Of a stretch of 64,000 bases of DNA, positions 36,901 through 47,227 are shown in pieces. The notes beneath the pieces are model-generated. The model saw only the letters and a list, made by a program, of their open reading frames with translations. It ran no database searches and had not been told where the DNA came from. A program made the position numbers and the translations under genes. Numbering within the stretch: the stretch's first letter is position 1; each line of letters starts with the position of its first letter. The stretch spans positions 14,807,297-14,871,296 of the forward strand of contig OX393549.1 of the NCBI GenBank assembly GCA_947650365.1, read 5' to 3'. This DNA is from Chamaelirium japonicum (Eukaryota; Streptophyta; Magnoliopsida; Liliales; Melanthiaceae).

Positions 36901-38158
36901 AGGATTGGGAATCTACAAGATTATAATGATTCTTATTAGAAGGAATTGGCATATATACCTTATTCCTTAATGCATTCACCTTTTGTGGACTTGAGGGCAC
37001 ACCATGCTCAAGGAACCCCTAAGAAAACCACAAGTATAAATTGCCATGCTATATAATGATGTAAATTAAAGATTTAGAGTTTCTATTTGAGAAAGGATTA
37101 TGTAGGAAATGACTATGAACATATTTTACATGCATTATACAAATATTGTGCATGTTGATCCAGAATGCCAACTTCTGTTGGTGGGTCATGAATCTCAAGT
37201 CCACCTCACAGAGACCATTTATTAATATCCTGGAATACAACAGGAAATAATAATTTAGTATCATATAACATAGTTATGTATGAATGTGATATTTCGTTAG
37301 GACTATGTACATGACAGAAAGTTATTTGCTTGTATATATACATACGTACAGAAAGACAAATATGATTGTGAAATGTATTCTCAAAGAAAAGTGTAAAATA
37401 TTTGTTTTTATTCCTCCACATACAAAGAAATTAAACTTGTAATTAACTTACCTTAACTTATTCAAAAGAGGAAGAGAACTAGAAATACCCTTCAAGTCCA
37501 AAGAACTCTCAGTGAATTTAATAAGATTTTTGTAAGGACCAATATCTCTTATAGACGAGTCTTCAATATCGAAAATTCCATAGGGATCTTGTTGCCCCAT
37601 CTCCTTTTGAGTGCTAAGGCTTGTCTTTAAATTCAAGCTATTGTTAGCTCGAAAGCTCCCTGACCTTAATAGTATATTGTTTGACCTTAACAAATTTCCT
37701 GACTTTTCTAACTCCATAGCCCGTGTTGTTCTTATTAGCCGCAGAAAGATGCAAATCAAGCACTTCATGATTTTCTCTGATAGCTGGTTGGGTTGCAATA
37801 ATTTATAACTCTTGTCCAAGGAACTTGCAATAGAAGGTCCTTCAAAGCAGTTGGATGAGCTTTCCACGTTAAATTTTGTTTGCTGAAAAAGAGAAACATG
37901 AATTTTAAAAAAAAAATTATAAATGGAAAAATATACCAAAATAAAAATATTCAATAATCTAAATAATTGTATGCATTTTTAAACCTAATTAAATTATACA
38001 AAATTGATCATTAGAAAAAGTTATTTCAAAATAGGTATCTACATATATATGTATGGTCACAATCATACATAAAAACATCACGGTATATCACACGGTAGTA
38101 ATTTGTGTCATGTTTGACGTCTAGAAGATAAATATAAATTTTATCTTCATAGTCTTGG

Positions 38159-38253
<95 letters not shown>

Positions 38254-39359
38254 TGGGTATGACACAAAGAATTTGTGTAAAAATCATTGTCCTTTGAGAT
38301 ATATTAAATCATTTTGGAAAACAATGATTATTTTTATCCTCTTTCAATTAATTTGCCAAAATATAATATTTGTTATATTAATTTGAAATGCATCCAAATA
38401 GTCAAAATTTACATTTTGATAGACAAAAAATATCTTTTGGTCACTTTACATAATTCAATATCATTACTAAATGCTTCAAGAAAAAAAAATATTGACTGAG
38501 CAACATGGCTACGAATTGAAATTTTCTTTCACATTCTCTTCTTAATTAGATCCCATTAGTTTCATAAATGATAGTAGATTTATCAAACACACAAGGATTT
38601 AAAGCTCACTTTGGGTGATGGATGCCTCGGGGGCATCCTAGGCGAGAACGGATTCTCTATAACTCCACTTCTTCTTGGGAGCTCTAGGGCTCCATTTTTC
38701 TGTGTAACACTATCTTGAACTTCTACCATCCTTTCGATTTCCTTCCTGTCCTTGGTAGTGTTCTCTACTAGTCTCCCACTCCTTTCCTTGGTGGTGAAGC
38801 CATGGAGTGTGTAATCTCCTTTCATTGCCTGGTTTATGAAGAACATGGGTCTGGTCTCCAATGCCAGCTTCTCTTGCATCCCTTTGCCTTCAGGGGATGT
38901 AGATGGCTGCACTGGCGGCTGGTCGATACGTTCGATCAAACCCAGCCTTGGCTGCTTCTCGCACGTACGTGTTGGTGTCTGTTCGGTTAGGCCTTCTCGC
39001 GAAGCACACAGGCCTTCTCGAAGCTTGCTCTTTTCACCTTCTAGGCGAGATATCTCCGCTTCGACAATCACAAGTTCTGCTAAGAGCTCCTTCACCTGTG
39101 GCCATGCATAGCAAAATGTGATGTTCTTTGGGAGTATGGAAGTGCTTGGGTGGAAGGGAGGGGTTCATTACCTTTTTTGGAAGGAAGTTTGGGATGTGAA
39201 GGGTGGATCCGGCTGTTCCTGCTGGGAACAATGCACGTTCCAAAACTTGGTGCACTTGTTCCTCACTTTCAAGCATTTTTTGAAGCATAGCAACCTACAA
39301 GGCATGACAAATTTCTCTTTGATTCTATGTGATGAAACAAGTATAATATTGGTGAAAGA

Positions 39360-39390
<31 letters not shown>

Positions 39391-41573
39391 CGCGCGCTCG
39401 CTCGCGAAGAACATTACTTCGCTCCAATGGGTGTTAGAGCGCTGGGGTTCAACAGCTAATGTGGCGATCCAGTAATTGAACCTTTGAACCTTGGGAGGGC
39501 GAATGTTAGAAAAATCTTTGGAGGGGCGGTCTTAAATTTTGTTAAAAATTCAGGAAGGGCGAACTTATATAATTTTTAAATAATCCTGGCTAATACTACT
39601 ATAATAAAGAGTAGGGGTACAACTTGGGTCGGGTAAAACCGAGAACCGACCTTACCCGACCTAAATGGGTCGGATTGGTTCGGGTATTTTGACTAAATGG
39701 GTTGGTTCGGTTCTACGTTTTGTGGACCCGATTCAATACGGGTCTATTCCGGATTGAGGCTCGGGCAGACCTGACACAACCCGAGAACCAAACTCATATA
39801 TATTAGTCAACATATATATGTCACGGCTTTGAAGTTTTGGGCTCCATCACACTAGCACCCGAGTAAATGTTATTTGTTTGCTAACGTTAAACCAGCTACC
39901 AAGAGAACTCAACGGATGGCTAAAGCCTAAAGTCCGATATGGATCTTTAGTTTGCTAGTAAATAGTCGATAACTATTATTTTTTTAGACCAACTCCCAAC
40001 CTGAGAACCGACCCGAACCAACCCGACCTTAGTTTGGGTTGGGTTGGTTCGGGTCTATACCCAAGTCAGATTGGTTCGGGTTTCAATATGGTAGAACCGA
40101 ACTAGGTTCCGGGTTGGCTCAACCCGAACCAACCTGATCCGAGTTGCACTCCTAATAAGGAGTTCTCTTTCGAATCTAGGGGGGCGATTGACCCCACACG
40201 CTCCCCCCCACCTTGCTAACAACGATTGGACATTGTCCCACGAGTGAGAAGTAAATCCCACTAGTGAGATACCGGTTAAGAGCGAACTGTCACATCAATG
40301 ATTGGACTGGTATCTCACTCGTGGGATTTATTTCTTGCTAGTGGGATATGGTCCAACCAGTGAAAACCACATCAGTCTGTTGAAGCCAAAGGTTCCAACA
40401 CCCGTTGGAGCGAAGTATTGTTCCAGACTTATTGCTATATATATAGCCAACTTTTGTTGCCAACTCAACGTGGCGTATGAGTGCTGGCAGCTCCTTATTG
40501 CTCGGAACATTTTTTTAGGTGGCACTGGCACCGGCACCGCCCGGACTCAATTGAGTCGTAGCTGGCGAGACCACGGCTCCTTAACTCTGTTTTAGTATTA
40601 TAGTATAGATTATAAAAGTCAGCTCTTTCTCATCAAATCAGATTGCACATCTGTGTCTATCTTTGTGGATTCATCATTAGATGTCTACAGAACTTTTTTT
40701 TTATTATTTTTCGTACTAACAATTCAGACTAAATTAAGGTCTCACAAAAGGGGGTCTCCTAAGGTCCCTGTTACATAGGTCAATGACCTCCCTGGCAAAA
40801 CTTCTAGATATAATACGTGGCCCAATTAACACTCTAGCCCCCTTGGCCAGCAAGTCAACCACTTGGTTGCCCTGAGGTCCGTGTAGAAATATCTTTCGAT
40901 GAGTGCAGTTCCACCAAAGGGTTACATCTATCAATCTATACTACTCTTATAAAGCTCCTTTGGTGCCTTGTGGCATCCTCCACGTTCTCCTCTCTCTCTC
41001 TCTGTCTCTCATAGGGGTGGCAATGGGTCGGGTCAGGTCGGGACGGATTGAGACAGGTATAAGAGCAAGACATTCAATCCGAATCCGACACGTTTAATAA
41101 ACAGATCAAAAGTTAAACACAAACCCAACCCACTTAATAAACGGGTTGACCCAACCCACCCGTTCTACCCGTTTAATAATCGGGTCAAGTTGGGTTGGGT
41201 CGGATCTGTTCATACTTAGCTTTGACTATGTTGATCAAGCTCAAGTTGGGAACAGAGTACTCAGTTCTACTGGTCAGATTTCAGAAATTTTGTATAACTT
41301 TGTCTTTAGAAAAATGTTGTCTCAACTCAATCGAGTCGAAACCCATCTTAGACGGGAGTCGTGCAAGTATTCACCAAGTTTGTCTCAACTCTCAAACGGG
41401 TCAAGTGAGTCAGGTGTGTTTTCGGGTTGACTCGACCCGTTGATTAAACGGGTCAAGTTGGGTCAGACTTATAAATCCAGATCCGACCCATTTAATAATC
41501 GGGCCATTTGGGTCAACCCGTTTCGGCTAAATCCAAACCTGTTAACCTTCGGATCGGAATCGGGTTGGGTCAA

Positions 41574-41644
<71 letters not shown>

Positions 41645-44422
41645 GCATCTTACCTCCTTTTCAAGCTCTTGCCTTCTTTGTTGCCCACTCTGATGATTCT
41701 TCTTCTTCTGATTCTTCTGCAATTACACACACACAAGCTATTTTTAATTTTTTATAATAGTAGATCACACCTATATTGAAAACAATTTTCAAAACATATG
41801 GGAGCAACAAATCCCAACTAGAGGTGCAACTTGGATGGGGCAAAACCGAGGACCAATCCAACCCAACCTAAATTGGTCGGGTTGGTTCGGTTTTAAGTTT
41901 TGTGGACCCGACTAAATACGGGCCGGTTTCGGATTGGGGCTCGGCAGACCCAATAGACCCGACCCAACCCGAGAACTGAACTCATATATATATTAGTCTA
42001 CATATATATGTCACAGGTTTGAACTTTTGGGCTCCATCACATTAGACCCCGAGTAAACGTTATTTGTTTGCTAATGTTGAACCAGCTACCAAGAGACCTC
42101 AACGGGTGGCTAAAGTCTAAAGCCCAACATGGACCTCTAGATTGCTAGTAAATAGCTGAAAATTATTATTATTTTAGACCAACTCCCAACCTGAGAATGG
42201 ACCCGACCTTAGTGTAGATTGGATTGGTTCGGGTCTATATCCAAGTCGGTTTGGTTCGGGTTTCAATAGGGTAGAACCGAACTAGTTCGATTCGGCTCTG
42301 AGTTGGCTCAAACCTGAACCAACCCAACCCCAAGTTGCACTCCTATGCCCAACACATTAATTGCACTACTTCTAAACCATGCACTCTATGGGGACATGTA
42401 CATCCGGAGGAAAACATGGCCGACCGCTAACTTTCTCTTCAAACTTTTAATTTTTGTTTTTGGTACAAAAAAAAAAAAGAACTTAGTGTTAGGTACCTAA
42501 CAAGTGATCCATTTAGTACAAGGATATATAACAAGATGAAAAATATGATTTTAGAGCAAGTCCCTCCATTGACATTTCTCTCCTTTTAAATAACAAAATC
42601 GTCCTTAATATTAAAATCATAAATGTGACCAATATGCACTTTTGTAGCAAATGTTACTCTTTATTACCAAAATTTACTCTTTCTTTTTTTGAAGAATCTC
42701 ATTTTAAAACTTTTATATTTTTACTACAATAAAATCACAGTAGCAAATGTTACTCTTTATTACTGAAATGTTATATTTTGTACTGTGATTTCAATGTGGC
42801 AAATTTATTTAAGAAAAATCTCATTTTAAAAGGAAATTTACTACAACAAAATCACTATAGCATTTTTTTTTGAAGAAGTCTCGTTTTTAAAAGAAAATAT
42901 TTGCTATAGTGAAATCACGTACTATAGCAATTTTTTTAAGCAAAATCTTATTTTTTTAAAAAAAAATGCTACAGTGAAATCATTGTAGTAAATGTTACTC
43001 TTCATGTGATTTCCTGGACAACAAAGTCTAGAAGTAAAATGAATATTTTCCAAAGGTCTAGGGGTAAAATAGATATTTTTTAAATAATAGAATCTATCGC
43101 TAAAGCATCTCTTTGTCCATCGATCCATATCACTATACCGATCTCTCGTTAGGGATCTTAGGCACATCACCCGAAAAAAAGACTAGAAACCTATTAATTT
43201 TTTAATACATAAATGGCAGCTATGTACTGTATTAAAATTTTATTGTCATGGAAAAGACTGAAATACTCATACTGCTACATGTCTGATTATTTATGCAGTG
43301 GTAATACCGAGTATTAATTTCATAAAGTCGACCTTTCTTTTAATACAGTAAAAGATTTTTATCACCCCCTAAGTTGGACCTTTTCTTTTAATATAGTAAA
43401 AGATTTTTATCCAAGTGGGTAGGTGCGCATTCCATGGGATTAGTCGAGCCTGAAGTAGGCCTATTACTCCAAAGGTTTTGAAACACCGCGGATATTAAAA
43501 AAAAACAAAATTATCCTACTTATGCTTCAAATATAGAAAATGATATTCAGTCGTAACTTTCACTTTTTCACCCAGATCGGGCCATCCAAACGTGACCTTG
43601 ATCATAGCCGTCTGTTGCATCCAGCCCCTCCTGGTGAATCACATCCGGCCATCCCTAAGAAAAAGGGAAAAGGCCGGATGGCTATATGATCAGGTGTCAC
43701 TTAATGATGGCCTGATTACGGGAGGAGAACTAGATGGTTGAATAACATTGCTCGTCAAATATTCGATCGAAGAAAGTCTAATATGATTTTGTTTTTTCTT
43801 CACATTTTTGTTTTTTGATTTTTTGATTGATGTCAAGATATAATCGAAAGAACAAGAAATAAATCGCGTCCCAAAACATCGAACAAACTCGATAGAGTAT
43901 GCAAAAGAAAAAAAGATTGGAAAACGATAATCGAAGATATTAACAATCAAGTAATGCCCATTTGTTTGGTTAGCTTTCTAAATCCGACAGAAATCGATCA
44001 TCTCATAGTTTGAGCTTCGTTTTATTAAGAAGAGGAAAGAAGAAAGAAGAAGAAAAATAAAGAAGATGATGGTGATGAGGAATGCATGATTTCCATCGGG
44101 GTGGAGCGAACACGATGACAAGTATACAAGAAACTATATAGATTGGAAAATGATAATCGAAGATATTAACAATTGAGTAATGCCCATTTGTTTGGTTAGC
44201 TTTCTAAATCCGGAAGAAACTGATCATTTTATAGTTTGAGCTTCTTTTTATCAAGAAGAAAGAAGAAGAAAGAAGAAAGAAGAAAGAAGATGATGATGAT
44301 GAGAAATGCATGATTTCCATCGGGGTGGAGCGAGCAGGGTGACAAGTATACAAGAACTATGATGGCGATTTACTGACCGTATCGCGCCAAGCTGGAAGCG
44401 CATTGTGGTGACCGTGCGCCAT
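33937..44422 (-). CDS. Leucine-zipper (MIP1-type) and DUF547 protein, ten exons
   Basis: Exons, in order: 44422-44378, 41716-41654, 39294-39172, 39095-38610, 37882-37452, 37229-37130, 37018-36959, 36864-36781, 36509-36390, 34245-33937. All introns are GT-AG, the total is 1821 bases and the frame stays open to a single stop (606 residues). Residues about 30-110 form the zipper region ([20 protein letters not shown], then [20 protein letters not shown]). The middle is Ser-rich and poorly ordered. From about residue 390 the DUF547 domain carries [49 protein letters not shown] and the C-terminal [13 protein letters not shown]. The family is plant-specific in this architecture and its biochemical role is unknown. 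Introns carry MITEs and LTR pieces, yet the coding sequence is unbroken. The first exon is the least certain. Confidence 0.85.
34246..35822 (-). other. Last intron of the DUF547 gene, left part
   Basis: The acceptor is TTGTTCAG at 34246. The interior is AT-rich to about 35150. From 35560 to 35820 the words GATGGAGTCGTCGAT and GTTGATAGAG recur as a degenerate repeat. No coding sequence is seen. Confidence 0.55.
35823..36130 (+). mobile_element. LTR, primer site and TRIM-type LTR start, in the last DUF547 intron
   Basis: A 171-bp block runs from TGTTAACCTAATG to GTCACA (35993) and is followed at once by TGGTATCAGAGT, a primer site. After about 70 bp a G-tract leads into TGTTGAGATGATCATG, which resembles the TRIM LTRs at 28.8-29.1 kb rather than the first block. 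The first block resembles the short Copia LTRs at 21.5 and 26.5 kb in layout. The two ends therefore do not match. It is a broken fossil, opposite in strand to the gene. Confidence 0.55.
38160..38249. repeat. (AT)n microsatellite in a DUF547 intron
   Basis: An uninterrupted AT dinucleotide run of about 90 bp inside the intron between 38609 and 37883. Confidence 0.95.
39360..39388. repeat. Poly(C) run
   Basis: About 29 consecutive C, followed by GGCGCGCGCTCGCTCG, in the DUF547 intron just upstream of the 39172-39294 exon. Confidence 0.9.
39395..40430. mobile_element. Inverted-repeat element with nested hAT and central palindrome
   Basis: CATTACTTCGCTCCAATGGG near 39409 has an inverted partner CCGTTGGAGCGAAGTATTG near 40403, giving outer arms of about 40 bp. 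Inside, arms near 40233-40278 and 40312-40355 share CCCACGAGTGAGA and its complement TCTCACTCGTGGG. The hAT element at 39612 lies between the arms. The type is uncertain and no duplication was identified. Confidence 0.5.
39612..40154. mobile_element. hAT-type MITE in a DUF547 intron
   Basis: The ends are TAGGGGTACAACTTGG and CCGAGTTGCACTCCTA, flanked by ATAAAGAG and ATAAGGAG (8 bp, one mismatch). The interior is rich in GGTTCGGGT words. A close relative is at 41819-42345. Confidence 0.8.
41012..41574. mobile_element. Partial hAT-type MITE abutting a CT microsatellite
   Basis: The left end TAGGGGTGGCAATGGGTCGG matches the 15997 element. The CGGGTC-rich interior runs to the microsatellite at 41575. 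The right terminus is missing, probably replaced by expansion of CTCTCT flanking sequence, which is present on both sides. Confidence 0.6.
41575..41640. repeat. (CT)n microsatellite next to a coding exon
   Basis: About 66 bp of CT repeats, 14 bp from the donor end of the 63-base zipper exon of the DUF547 gene. On the transcribed strand it is a GA run. Confidence 0.95.
41654..41716 (-). CDS. Small leucine-zipper exon of the DUF547 gene
   Basis: This 63-base exon encodes 21 residues, [11 protein letters not shown] to RRQELEKE, and joins in phase 0 to [10 protein letters not shown] in the next exon, giving the family's ELEKEVAMLQ. The acceptor is TAATTGCAG and the donor is GAG|GTAAGA. A 66-bp CT microsatellite lies 14 bases past the exon end and the exon itself is rich in AAG/GAA. 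It is too short to show as an open frame. Confidence 0.82.
41819..42345. mobile_element. hAT-type MITE, relative of 39612-40154
   Basis: The ends are TAGAGGTGCAACTTGG and CCAAGTTGCACTCCTA. The flanks are ATCCCAAC and TGCCCAAC (6 of 8 match). The interior aligns closely with the 39612 element, including the shared phrase TTTGGGCTCCATCACA. Confidence 0.78.
42346..43913. other. AT-rich intron sequence with short degenerate repeats
   Basis: Between 42640 and 43010 the phrase GTAGCAAATGTTACTCTTTA recurs three or four times in changed form. Around 43330-43420 a block with TTTTAATACAGTAAAAGATT is directly repeated once. No coding sequence is seen. Confidence 0.45.
43914..44362. repeat. Tandem duplication of about 225 bp
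   Basis: A unit starting GATTGGAAAACGATAATCGA at 43914 is repeated from about 44142 with small changes. Each unit includes CCCATTTGTTTGGTTAGC, a GAA/GAAGA-rich stretch and TGATTTCCATCGGGGTGGAG. It begins 16 bases from the predicted donor of DUF547 exon 1. Confidence 0.85.
44378..44422 (-). CDS. Probable first coding exon of the DUF547 gene
   Basis: It encodes [15 protein letters not shown] and ends at a good donor ACG|GTCAGT in phase 0, which fits the zipper exon 2.66 kb further on. The frame also stays open upstream to 44752 (a Pro/His-rich stretch starting MHAKGKSWAG), so the true start could be there. I prefer the inner ATG because the upstream part is low complexity. The join is inferred from phase and spacing only. 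Confidence 0.5.
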
Positions 44423-44752
44423 GAGGGAGAGAGGGAAGAACCTGAGCTTCACACCCAAGCACCCCGGGGAGCCGGCATTAAGAGAGGATGGGGGGTTGTT
44501 GGATTGTTGGTGGTGGTGGTGGGAAGGAGATGGAGGCTTTGAGTCCAAGGAAGGGAGTTGGTCGGGTGTGATGGGAGAGGATGGGAAGGAGCTTTCCCAT
44601 GGGTCGGTTTCAGGGAGGGGGTCGGATAGCCACCTCGGCCGGGGGTGGGGCATCATGGGTGGGTGGGTGGGTGGGTGGGGGGTGGTGGTGGTGGCGGCGG
44701 CCGGTGGTGGAGGTGGCCGGAGCCCCGCCCAACTTTTTCCCTTAGCGTGCAA
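44423..44752 (-). other. Open 5' extension or 5' UTR of the DUF547 gene, with G-quadruplex motif
   Basis: The frame of exon 1 is open back to an ATG at 44752 and would add 110 residues rich in Pro, His, Ser and Thr. The plus strand holds six runs of at least three G separated by single T (44657-44682), an ideal parallel G-quadruplex motif. Whether this is translated or leader cannot be decided. Confidence 0.4.
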
Positions 44753-45048
44753 ACGACGTTGGGTTTTGCTTAATAAAGCTTGCGTGTTTGGTGACAGTTA
44801 GTGTGACCACGTAATGTCAATTGACAACCCACGACCTTCTGGATAGCCACGACGTGCAATGCACCTGGTGGGGGAGTGGGTGCCCCCGGAAACAGGGCAT
44901 CGGCTCTGCTCCGGCACGGCGGCGACGAAAACGGCCGGTGACAAGTGTGATGCACAATCAGAGGCGGCGGCTCCAGCGTCACCGGAGCAGAGTCGATACC
45001 CTGAAAGAGTGTAATCCTCACATATGCACCTTATGTGGGCAACCCGAG

Positions 45049-45297
45049 CAGTGTTTTGAAAACCGGACCGGACTGGGCGGTTCAACCGGTTTGGATCGGA
45101 ACCGGATCATGTTTCGGTTCGGTCTTTGAATAAACCGGTTTATATGTTAATCCAGGCATCAAACCTTACTATTGAAGAATTTAATAAATATCTATTGATT
45201 TAAACATATTTTCATGCGGTTCAAACGGTTGAACCATCGATTTGAACCGAACCGGATGCCTTTACGGTTCGCCTTCTGGTCCGGTTTTGAAACAGTG
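45049..45297. mobile_element. Short hAT-type MITE, CAGTG ends
   Basis: The ends are CAGTGTTTTGAAAACCGGAC and GTCCGGTTTTGAAACAGTG, flanked by AACCCGAG and AACCCTAG (8 bp, one mismatch). At 249 bp, with an interior rich in GGTTCAA/TTGAACC, it is a compact non-autonomous copy. Confidence 0.82.
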
Positions 45298-46321
45298 AAC
45301 CCTAGTACTTGTCTTTGGTGCAAATTTTGAACCAAGGATACTTGGCTCCAACCACGGTTAAATCAGGAGGCTTCAACTGCTGACGTGTCGAGTAGGGATA
45401 GGCTTACAAATTATCTTTAATATGTGGTTTTTTTTCAGAGAGAGAAAAGAATATATTAGAAAATAAAAAAAGGGAAGAGATTACATATCAAGGTTATACT
45501 CTGAATTAGCAAGCAACCATAGGTCCCTAGGGAGCACCAAGGTCCTCCACTAAACAAACATGATTAACTTATAGATTGATATTTTTGTTGTTACTGTTTT
45601 AAAAAACTCGGTTTTTGTTTTGAGAATAAAAAACATGTGTTTTTAGTTAGGGCTGGCAATTTCTGACCCGACACGGTAGCCCTCAAAAGCGTCGTGCGTA
45701 ACCCACGTGGCATGGCCTTCATTACTACGAATTATCAGTAGACCTTTGTCATTTGATCTTCCAACAATAGTTGACCTTCCGGTAACGACCGATCATCTCA
45801 ACCGGTCGGCTGCAATTCCATTCAACACTGTGAGATTTAGTCAGACACCAACCCCCTGGACCGTTACCAGTAGCCGAGGGTTGCCCATGCACTCGATACC
45901 GGGTGAATGCCGTCGGGCTCCGATACGCATCTTCTGTGGGTGCCAGGCAGATCGACTGATTTACACTTATGTCCGATCGCTGAAGTCACTCTCAGGCCCG
46001 ATCGATGCATCATACCTGTACTGGTCCATAGGCGGCAATGAGATGAGGCGGCATCCGATCACCACATCAAAAGAGCATGGTATCAATTATCAGAATTCAC
46101 ACTCACAAATAATGAACAAGGCTACACAATTTCGATACATGGAACCTCTCCATCTTGAGAGAGAGAGAACTACTATACAGTCAACCCGATTCACATGGCG
46201 TCCTCACATAAGGAGCATTCAATACAAATGTCTATCTTCCATTGAGTTGGTTGAATAGCATCTCATCCAACCCTGTTGAGTTGGTTGTATAACTTCACAA
46301 GCAAAAGTCTCATTCACAAAA

Positions 46322-46587
46322 GGGTTATTTTGACTTTGCCCCCCAGATTTTGCCTTGAATTAGACTCTATTCCCCATCTTTTCATTAGTTAGACTTTACC
46401 CCCCAAAACTAACTGTTCCATCAGCTCACCCCCCAAAACTTTTTTTCTTTTCCATCAGCTCACCCTTTCTCTTAGATGGTGAGCTGACGGAACAGTTAGT
46501 TTAGGGGGCTAAAGTCTAATTAATGAAAATATAGGGGAGTAAAGTCTAATTCAAGGCAAAATTTGGGGGGCAAAGTCAAAACAACCC
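46322..46587. mobile_element. Mutator-type MITE, second full copy
   Basis: It has the same ends as the 9927 element (GGGTTATTTTGACTTTGCCC inward from both sides) and long arms with ATTAGACTTTACCCCCC blocks. The flanks are TTCACAAAA and TTCAAAAAA, a 9-bp duplication with one mismatch. Confidence 0.85.
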
Positions 46588-46719
46588 TTCAAAAAATCCT
46601 CACCTTCTTAGGGGCTTTACCCAGGGTGTCCCATTGGGTTGTCCCTGAGATTGTTCAAACAATATTCGTTGTTCGACAACCCCATTCCAAAGGAGTACGA
46701 TTTTGTTACAACCTCCTTA

Positions 46720-46860
46720 AAGAGGTTGGAGCATCCCGCTCTCTCTCATTGGCCCATTCCAAGGGTATGTTTGTCATTTCATACTGTTTACATGATGAAA
46801 TGACTAAAAGCCCTCGAGATGGACCAATGAGAGAGAAGCCGATCCCGCTCCTGCGGTCAA
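46720..46860. repeat. Inverted repeat, possible small MITE
   Basis: CTCTCTCATTGGCCCAT near 46739 and ATGGACCAATGAGAGAG near 46817 are inverted copies with one change. CCCGCT and AGCGGG words extend the similarity outward. No flanking duplication was confirmed. Confidence 0.4.
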
Positions 46861-47227
46861 AAATTTACACCAGATCGGTCATAATACAGTCTCTGGCGCC
46901 CGAACCCTCGAACGGTCAGCGGTAGCCGATCTCTAGATCGGACGGACAGGGTTGAATGCGATTCACAGATTGGGATTCGAAGCAACGGATGGCTGTGATT
47001 CAGTTGTTGTGTCGGTTCGTGTCGTGTCTAGTTTCGGACACGACCCGTTGGATACTAAACGAATCTTTCCGGGTCTACCGTGTCCAGACCCAAAATCCGG
47101 ACCCGACCCGTTTATTAAACGGGTCTATCGTGTCGACCCATTTACGACCCGAACCCGTTTAGCCCTGACCCAGACCCGCTAACTTCGTGTCGGGTCTGCC
47201 GTGTCAGGTCCGAAATTGCCAGCCCTA

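Larger units (their letters stand above)
45658..47227. mobile_element. Pair of inverted hAT right-end pieces around unique sequence
   Basis: TAGGGCTGGCAATTTCTGAC at 45658 is the inverted form of the right terminus that ends at 47227 (GGTCCGAAATTGCCAGCCC). About 220 bp before 47227 matches the right half of the 15997 MITE. The middle (45690-46980) is unrelated and includes the Mutator MITE. The outer flanks do not match, so this may be two separate truncated copies rather than one element. Confidence 0.45.

Noticed and set aside
38026-38265. Tyr-Ile repeat protein frame
   Set aside because: It is a translation of the (AT)n microsatellite.
44421-44801. 126-residue plus-strand frame with Gly/Trp/Val runs
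   Set aside because: It is the complement of the Pro/His-rich 5' part of the DUF547 gene and its composition comes from GGT/TGG simple repeats.
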